Source: Blastocatellia bacterium (GTDB lineage: Bacteria > Acidobacteriota > Blastocatellia > Pyrinomonadales > Pyrinomonadaceae). Taken from it: a stretch of 11,098 nt of DNA. Position numbers and translations under genes: made by a program. Positions 6,466 to 11,098 of the stretch are shown here, one piece after another; within the stretch, counting starts at the first letter, position 1; every line of letters begins with the position of its first letter. The stretch covers positions 1 to 11,098 of the forward strand of contig PSRF01000068.1 of NCBI GenBank assembly GCA_003175865.1. Reading direction: 5' to 3'. Below the pieces are notes generated by a model. It was not told the DNA's origin, ran no database searches, and worked only from the letters and a program-made list of their open reading frames with translations.

Positions 6466-8433
6466 ATGCAAGACACAATGTCAGAAACGATCGCTACAAC
6501 TAATCATCGATACTTCATGCCGTTCCTCGGCGGCGTCGTGGTTAGTGGCGGTCTGTGTCTTTTGATTTCAGCGTTCCGCCTTAACTACTCCCAACTCGAT
6601 TCAGGCTTCGCGATCTTACTCTGCATGTCGCTCTTACTGAGCTCGCGTGTTGTGCCAATCCCGCGTCTGAGTTCCCAAGTCTCGGTGTCGGACACTTTCA
6701 TCTTCCTGATCTTGTTGCTTTACGGTAACGAAGCGGCAGTTATCGCCGCTGCAATCGAAGCAACATTCTCGTCACTTCGCTTTAGCAAGAAACTCAGGAC
6801 GATTGCGTTCAACTGGAGTTGTGCTGCCCTCTCAGTTTTTCTCACCAGCCAATTTCTTACCTCCGTTTTTGGCAACATCGTCTTTCTCGCAAAAAACTTC
6901 TTCTCCGCAAGATTTGTCGTTGCACTCGGTACCATGGCGATGACCCACTACGTGGTCAACTCCGGGATTGTTGCCATGGGTGCCGCTTTGAAGACCAACA
7001 AACCTATTTGGGAGACGTGGCGTAAGCACTATCTGTGGACCTCGCTGACCTACATTGCCGGGGCGTCTGCCGCAGGCGTAATCGCTGGGCTGGTCCAATT
7101 GATCGATTTCTATGCTTTTGTAATCACTTTGCCAATAATCGGCATTGTGTACCTCACCTATCGTACATACCTGAAAAACGTTGAGAGTTCCGCCGCCCAA
7201 GCGGACCAGGCAGAGAAACACGTCAAAGAACTTTCACACTACATCGCTGAGCAGGAAAGGATCAGAGAGCAGTTTTCACAGATTGAGAAATTATCGGCAC
7301 TTGGAGAGTTGGCCTCTGGAGTCGCTCACGACTTCAACAACACGCTCGCCGGCATTCTTGGACGTGCTCAATTGTTGTTGCGCACCGATGATCCGGAGAG
7401 AATTCGTCGTGGCCTGAACATCATCATTAAGACTGCTGAGGACGGAGCAAAAACGGTAAAACGAATCCAGGACTTTGCTCGACAACGCCGTGACCACGAT
7501 TTCCACCTGGTATCTGTCGATCAGATCCTCCTCGATGCGAGTGAAATCACCAGACCGCGTTGGAAGAACTGTGCAGAAGCTTCGAACGTTCACATTGGTC
7601 TTGATCTACAAATCGACTCAGACGCGATGATCATGGGCGATGATTCTGAACTTCGAGAAGTGTTGGTGAACATGGTGTTCAATGCGGTCGACGCAATGCC
7701 TAATGGTGGTCGTCTACGACTCGCCAGCCGCACCATCGGCAAGACAGTAGAAATTACGATTGCAGATACCGGTTGCGGAATGTCACAGGATGTGAAGTCG
7801 CGGATCTTTGATCCGTTCTTCACCACGAAAGGCAAAGCCGGGTTAGGGCTGGGACTGGCTGTTAGTTTCGGAATTGTGCGCCGTCACGGCGGTTCAATCG
7901 AAGTCGATTCAACTGAAGGACACGGTACTCAGTTTCGCATCACGCTCCCACTCGGCACACTCGCAACAAGTACACTCGAAGCAGTCGATCTCCAGTCAAC
8001 AGCCATTAACACCATTGCCCTGGTTGAGCCAGAAAAACAATCGAATATTCTTGTTGTTGACGATGAGGATTTCGTTCGAGACTTGCTGCGTGAAATACTC
8101 GAGTCGGAGGGCTGCACTGTCCATGTCGCAGCAAATGGTGAGGAGGCCCTGGATCTTTTTGACCAATACTCCTTTGACGGCATTTTTACTGATGTCGGAA
8201 TGCCGGGCATGAGTGGTTGGGAACTTGCTCAGGAGATTCGCAAGCAAAGCGAAATGATGCCAATCGCCGTGATCACGGGATGGGGAGAAGCTGTCGGCTC
8301 AAGCGAGCAAAAAGCCGCAGGGGTCGACTGGGTGGTCGCCAAGCCATTCACAGCCGACCGAATCTGCGAACTGGTTAAAGAGATCGAGCGAATGAAGGGC
8401 GGTCGAAGATCGCTCGCACACGTCGCAGCTTGA
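6466..8433 (+). CDS. Membrane hybrid sensor histidine kinase with receiver domain
   Basis: This 655-residue protein autophosphorylates on histidine and can pass phosphate to its own receiver. Residues about 15-225 are a polytopic membrane sensor of roughly six to eight helices with short loops, of the MASE-like kind. A charged linker helix follows (about 226-275). The phosphoacceptor is H288 in GELASGVAHDFNNTLAGILG, an HDFNN-type H box. The ATPase domain has N406 (NMVFNAVDA), D434 in DTGCGM, FDPFFTTK near 449-456 and GLGLGLAV near 460-467. The receiver begins at about 526 (NILVVDDEDF) and has phosphoacceptor D576, T604 and K626, all canonical. The start is uncertain: ATG 6466 and ATG 6478 both lack a clear ribosome binding site, and the frame stays open back into the GNAT gene, so translational coupling is possible. 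The stop lies four bases from the end of the convergent response regulator. The signal sensed is unknown. Confidence 0.9.
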   Translation: MQDTMSETIATTNHRYFMPFLGGVVVSGGLCLLISAFRLNYSQLDSGFAILLCMSLLLSSRVVPIPRLSSQVSVSDTFIFLILLLYGNEAAVIAAAIEATFSSLRFSKKLRTIAFNWSCAALSVFLTSQFLTSVFGNIVFLAKNFFSARFVVALGTMAMTHYVVNSGIVAMGAALKTNKPIWETWRKHYLWTSLTYIAGASAAGVIAGLVQLIDFYAFVITLPIIGIVYLTYRTYLKNVESSAAQADQAEKHVKELSHYIAEQERIREQFSQIEKLSALGELASGVAHDFNNTLAGILGRAQLLLRTDDPERIRRGLNIIIKTAEDGAKTVKRIQDFARQRRDHDFHLVSVDQILLDASEITRPRWKNCAEASNVHIGLDLQIDSDAMIMGDDSELREVLVNMVFNAVDAMPNGGRLRLASRTIGKTVEITIADTGCGMSQDVKSRIFDPFFTTKGKAGLGLGLAVSFGIVRRHGGSIEVDSTEGHGTQFRITLPLGTLATSTLEAVDLQSTAINTIALVEPEKQSNILVVDDEDFVRDLLREILESEGCTVHVAANGEEALDLFDQYSFDGIFTDVGMPGMSGWELAQEIRKQSEMMPIAVITGWGEAVGSSEQKAAGVDWVVAKPFTADRICELVKEIERMKGGRRSLAHVAA

Positions 8434-8437
8434 CCTT

Positions 8438-8836
8438 TTAGTCAATTGTCTTAAACGAAGCTTCGCGCGCCGCCCGGCCAATGCTTTCGAGAGCCCGCTT
8501 CACACTTGCCTCAACAACTTCCAAACGAAACGGTTTCAAGACATAGTCAAAGGCGCCGAGTCTGATTAACTCCTGAGCCTGTTCCTGATCAGTGAGCCCA
8601 GAGATCATGATGACCGGAGTGTCTGGATACAATTCTAGGACTCTGCCGAGCAACTGCAAACCGCTCAATCCAGGCATTGAAATGTCGCTCAACACCACAT
8701 CGAAGTGCGCCACTGATAAACGTGCAAGTGCCTCTTCAGCGGTGCGCGCCGATTGGCAAACGTTGTCGATTGAGAGTAGTTCGCAAAGAGTCTCGCGAAT
8801 TACGTCGTCATCATCCACAACTAGGATATCCGCCAT
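8438..8836 (-). CDS. Single-domain response regulator (CheY-like)
   Basis: A 132-residue receiver protein without an output domain. The acidic pocket is D8-D11 in LVVDDDD, the phosphoacceptor is D51 in LSDISMPGLSG, the switch residue is S79 (in place of the commoner Thr) in MISG, and the conserved lysine is K101 in LKPF. After the receiver fold a charged helical tail of about 15 residues (ESIGRAAREASFKTID) remains. The ATG at 8836 has GGGAGGA five bases upstream, a good ribosome binding site. It converges with the hybrid kinase gene, and this adjacency makes the kinase its most likely phosphodonor in a relay, or the two may compete. With no DNA-binding domain it presumably acts by protein contact. 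Confidence 0.92.
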   Translation of the reverse strand: MADILVVDDDDVIRETLCELLSIDNVCQSARTAEEALARLSVAHFDVVLSDISMPGLSGLQLLGRVLELYPDTPVIMISGLTDQEQAQELIRLGAFDYVLKPFRLEVVEASVKRALESIGRAAREASFKTID

Positions 8837-9174
8837 GATGGTCCTCCCACTTTACTCACCAAAGGTGTCTCCTGGGCTGTGACGATGAGACGTCGCCTTG
8901 GAATGGATCATTTGTCGTGAGGTAAATTGAGATGAGCCGCACGCAAATGATAACACACGACCTGAAGTGCACGTGGAAAGATTAATGGATTAGCTCCTGT
9001 GTTATCCTGTGCGCGATGGTTCGGAACAGGAGCAAAGCGACTGTTAATTCTTTGAACAATTCTATGCGCGCTATTACCCAGTCGCTTCGCTCCCGTTCAG
9101 AACCACTGGTATATTCCGATGTTGACTGTCTCACGGTCCCTACCCCGACTCGTTGTTTTCTAAATTAACCGTTC
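8837..9174. other. Intergenic region between divergent genes
   Basis: These 338 bases hold no credible gene in any frame. They should contain the promoters of the response regulator (leftward) and of osmC (rightward). A TATATT at 9109-9114 is a possible -10 for osmC but lacks a good -35. The main feature is the inverted repeat at 9018-9104. Confidence 0.6.
9018..9104. repeat. 25-base imperfect inverted repeat with 37-base spacer
   Basis: The arm at 9018-9042 starts GGTTCGGAACAGG and the arm at 9080-9104 ends CGTTCAGAACC. They match in 22 of 25 positions when one is reverse-complemented. Two of the three mismatches become G-U pairs if the minus strand is transcribed, so the hairpin is more stable as leftward RNA. 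It lies 71 bases before osmC. There is no T-run after the arm in either direction, so it is not an ordinary terminator. It could be a REP-like dispersed palindrome. Confidence 0.75.
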
Positions 9175-9633
9175 ATGAACAAAAATTCTGTCAAAGCAAC
9201 CGTGAAGTTCGTCGATGACGATCTCTTTGTAGGCATTTCGCCTTCGGGTCATTCATTAACGCTTGATACGAATCACGAACGTTCTGTGGCTGCGACTCCT
9301 GTTGAGTTGTTACTCGTAGCACTTGGATCCTGTACTGCCGTTGATGTGATCAGCATTCTGAAAAAGAAACGACAAGTCGTCACCAGTTATCACGTCGAGG
9401 TCAGCGGCGAACGACGCGATGAGCACCCGCGCAGTTACAAGTCCATGACAGTTCATCACGTCTTACGTGGAAGAAACATTTCAGACAAAGCAGTACAACA
9501 GGCGATTGAATTGTCTGAAACTAAGTACTGCAGCGTTGCTGCGACGCTCCGCCCGACAGCAGAAATCCATTCCACATTCGAAATCATCGAAGAGACTGAC
9601 GAAATTAATGAGGAGCAGACGAGTGCAACATAA
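9175..9633 (+). CDS. OsmC/Ohr-family thiol peroxidase-like protein
   Basis: A 152-residue cytoplasmic protein of the OsmC superfamily, which reduces organic hydroperoxides with a pair of cysteines. The peroxidatic cysteine is C53 in ELLLVALGSCTAVDVISIL and the resolving cysteine is C119 in KYCSVAATL; both sit in the helices usual for the family. The length is typical. The sequence looks closer to the general OsmC/YhfA-like branch than to Ohr, but this is a judgement by eye. The start ATG at 9175 has no clear ribosome binding site. The C-terminus is acidic (EIIEETDEINEEQ). The next gene starts inside its last codons, so the two are cotranscribed. A role in peroxide detoxification is inferred from the family. 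Confidence 0.9.
   Translation: MNKNSVKATVKFVDDDLFVGISPSGHSLTLDTNHERSVAATPVELLLVALGSCTAVDVISILKKKRQVVTSYHVEVSGERRDEHPRSYKSMTVHHVLRGRNISDKAVQQAIELSETKYCSVAATLRPTAEIHSTFEIIEETDEINEEQTSAT
9611..9615 (+). promoter_or_regulatory. Ribosome binding site selecting the transglycosylase start
   Basis: AGGAG precedes the GTG at 9623 by seven bases, an ideal distance. The alternative ATG at 9608 overlaps this site and has nothing comparable upstream. The site lies within the osmC coding sequence. Confidence 0.6.
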
Positions 9634-11077
9634 ATTCGCAACCGCCGTTTTGATTTCTGTTTTGTCGGCTGTTACGAACAACGCCGCCGAATTGCGCAAA
9701 CAAGTCGGTGTACCAATCGAGCCGATAAAACAGTCCGCAAGTGAGTCAGCACTCGCAACAGCTCGGCGAAGTGATGCGAGTGATCGCGACGCCCAGGGTA
9801 ATGTCACTCGCTTGAGTCTTGCGGAACACATGAGACGCGCCTCGGTGTATATGATTAACCGCGCGTTTGAAGAGGCGCGTGCGCACTGGGAGGCAGTTCT
9901 CAGGTACTACCCGACAGATCCACGCGTTGGTGAGGCACTTCTCGGAATTGGTCGCTCTTATTTCCAGGCAAAAGACTATCAGGATGCCTACGAAGTATTT
10001 AATCGGCTTGCAGCAAATTATAGTTCCACGAAAGAGGGTCGGGAGGGTTTGAACTACAGCGCCGCTTCCCTTCTCCGGATGGGACGTTTTGATGAATCAG
10101 CGGCACGATATGCCGAATATGTGCAGCGCTTTCCTGATGGCGAGCGAATCGATACAGCTTACCTGAATGTGGTCGACACACTGCGCGAAGCCAATCGACC
10201 CAAAGAAGCACTTCAGTGGGTTACTAAAACGCGACAAAGATTTGCAGGCTCCGCGACTGAGATCAACGCAATCTTCGCTGAGTTAAGACTTCATATCGCC
10301 GAAGGTAATTGGCGTGATGCAAACTCGACCGCTGATCTGCTTTTGACCAAGCAGTTTTCTAAAGCTGTTCTAACTTCGCGGACAGAGGTCTCGTATCTCA
10401 AAGCCTACAGTCTCGAGCAGGAAGGCAAAAAAGAGGAGGCATTCAGTGCTTACCTCGCGGTTCCAGATGGTACCGACTCATACTATGGATGGCTCGCAAC
10501 CCAACATCTTTCAAAACTCGCCGGGAAAGCCAAGGCGGAAATTGTTGCGCAACGTGAATCTCGCGTAAATACTTCGATTGCAAGCGACGCTGACCTGTAT
10601 CCAGCTCCGTACCGGGCAATCATTGTGAAATCTGCAAAGTCGCGACAATTGGATCCGCGATTTGTGCTGGCTTTGATTCGGCAGGAAAGTGTGTTCAAGC
10701 CCACGGCCAAGTCACCTTCGGGAGCGCGTGGGTTGTTGCAACTCACGATTGATGCTGCACAAAAGTATGCCACAGGCGCCGGGCTCAATAACGTTCGAGA
10801 GGCGCAGCTCTATCAACCAGATACTTCGATCATGCTGGGAGCTGAATACCTGGAGCAACTGGCTCGCATGTTTCCGCAGATGCTGGAACCCGTCGCCGCC
10901 TCATATAACGGCGGTGAAGACAACGTTGCGCGTTGGTTGAAGCGAGCAAAGCGACCTGACCCAGGAGTGTTTACTTCAGAGATTGGCTTCGATGAAACAA
11001 AAGGTTACGTGCAGAAGGTGATGAACAATTATCGAGTTTACCGACAGCTGTACACTGAGGATCTAATAAGGCGGTGA
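9623..11077 (+). CDS. Slt70-like lytic transglycosylase with TPR-rich N-terminus
   Basis: A 484-residue exported enzyme that cleaves the MurNAc-GlcNAc bond of peptidoglycan to form 1,6-anhydro ends. Residues 1-24 look like a signal peptide (VQHKFATAVLISVLSAVTNNA). About 65-310 is an alpha-solenoid of TPR-type repeats (for example ARAHWEAVLRYYPTDPRVGE and FDESAARYAEYVQRFPDGER), followed by YYGWLA as in Slt70. The catalytic SLT domain runs from about 326 (YPAPYRAII) to 470. The catalytic glutamate is E355 in LALIRQESVF, followed by SGARGLLQLT and AASYNGG, the family motifs. The start is GTG 9623 with AGGAG at 9611-9615; ATG 9608 would add five residues. It overlaps osmC by 11 bases, implying translational coupling. 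No lipobox is visible, so it is periplasmic rather than a lipoprotein. Confidence 0.92.
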   Translation: MQHKFATAVLISVLSAVTNNAAELRKQVGVPIEPIKQSASESALATARRSDASDRDAQGNVTRLSLAEHMRRASVYMINRAFEEARAHWEAVLRYYPTDPRVGEALLGIGRSYFQAKDYQDAYEVFNRLAANYSSTKEGREGLNYSAASLLRMGRFDESAARYAEYVQRFPDGERIDTAYLNVVDTLREANRPKEALQWVTKTRQRFAGSATEINAIFAELRLHIAEGNWRDANSTADLLLTKQFSKAVLTSRTEVSYLKAYSLEQEGKKEEAFSAYLAVPDGTDSYYGWLATQHLSKLAGKAKAEIVAQRESRVNTSIASDADLYPAPYRAIIVKSAKSRQLDPRFVLALIRQESVFKPTAKSPSGARGLLQLTIDAAQKYATGAGLNNVREAQLYQPDTSIMLGAEYLEQLARMFPQMLEPVAASYNGGEDNVARWLKRAKRPDPGVFTSEIGFDETKGYVQKVMNNYRVYRQLYTEDLIRR

Positions 11078-11098
11078 GAGAATTGCTGATTGCTGATG
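11074..11098 (+). CDS. Possible start of a further gene (partial)
   Basis: A GTG at 11074 overlaps the transglycosylase stop as GTGA and reads VRELLIAD to the window edge. AAGG at 11068-11071 is too close to be a good ribosome binding site. Only eight codons are visible, so the gene is a guess from the overlap geometry. Confidence 0.2.

Noticed and set aside
8430..8445. Bidirectional terminator between the kinase and the response regulator
   Set aside because: TTGAC and GTCAA form only a five-pair, AT-rich stem with a short loop and no T-run, which is too weak to call.

Overview
The window looks like chromosomal DNA of an acidobacterium, probably of the Blastocatellia/Pyrinomonadaceae type. 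This is inferred from three things: a von Willebrand A-type protein of the kind called 'VWFA-related Acidobacterial domain', a secreted subtilase ending in a long GDGVLI hexapeptide repeat, and a GNAT - hybrid kinase - response regulator neighbourhood with moderate GC content. No taxonomic marker gene is present, so the assignment is not firm.

Layout. Bases 1-196 hold no convincing gene. They end at a clean 3' half of a tRNA-His(GTG) gene (197-246) that has no D-arm or 5' acceptor strand, the usual scar left by an element integrated into a tRNA gene. The window therefore probably starts in the last bases of an integrated element, and the host chromosome resumes after 246. Next come a small unrecognised acidic protein (289-555, +), a secreted VWFA-related protein (562-1527, -) with a consensus -10 box, a two-helix membrane protein with a cytoplasmic coiled coil (1655-2434, +), and a conserved protein possibly related to AlkZ (2431-3234, -) whose stop codon overlaps that of its convergent neighbour.

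The centre (3449-8433, +) is an apparent operon. It encodes a secreted S8 subtilisin-like protease with a C-terminal hexapeptide-repeat domain, a two-part GNAT acetyltransferase, and a membrane-bound hybrid histidine kinase with its own receiver domain. A stand-alone receiver protein (8438-8836, -) converges on the kinase four bases after its stop. Kinase and receiver may form a phosphorelay with the protease and acetyltransferase in the same regulatory unit, but this rests on position alone.

After a 338-base intergenic stretch containing a 25-base imperfect inverted repeat (9018-9104), an OsmC-type thiol peroxidase (9175-9633, +) overlaps a Slt70-like lytic transglycosylase (9623-11077, +). 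A further gene may begin at the very end.

I did not find a clearly new multi-gene system. The most unusual items are the tRNA-His scar, the protease repeat domain, the perfect palindrome upstream of the protease, and the inverted repeat upstream of osmC.
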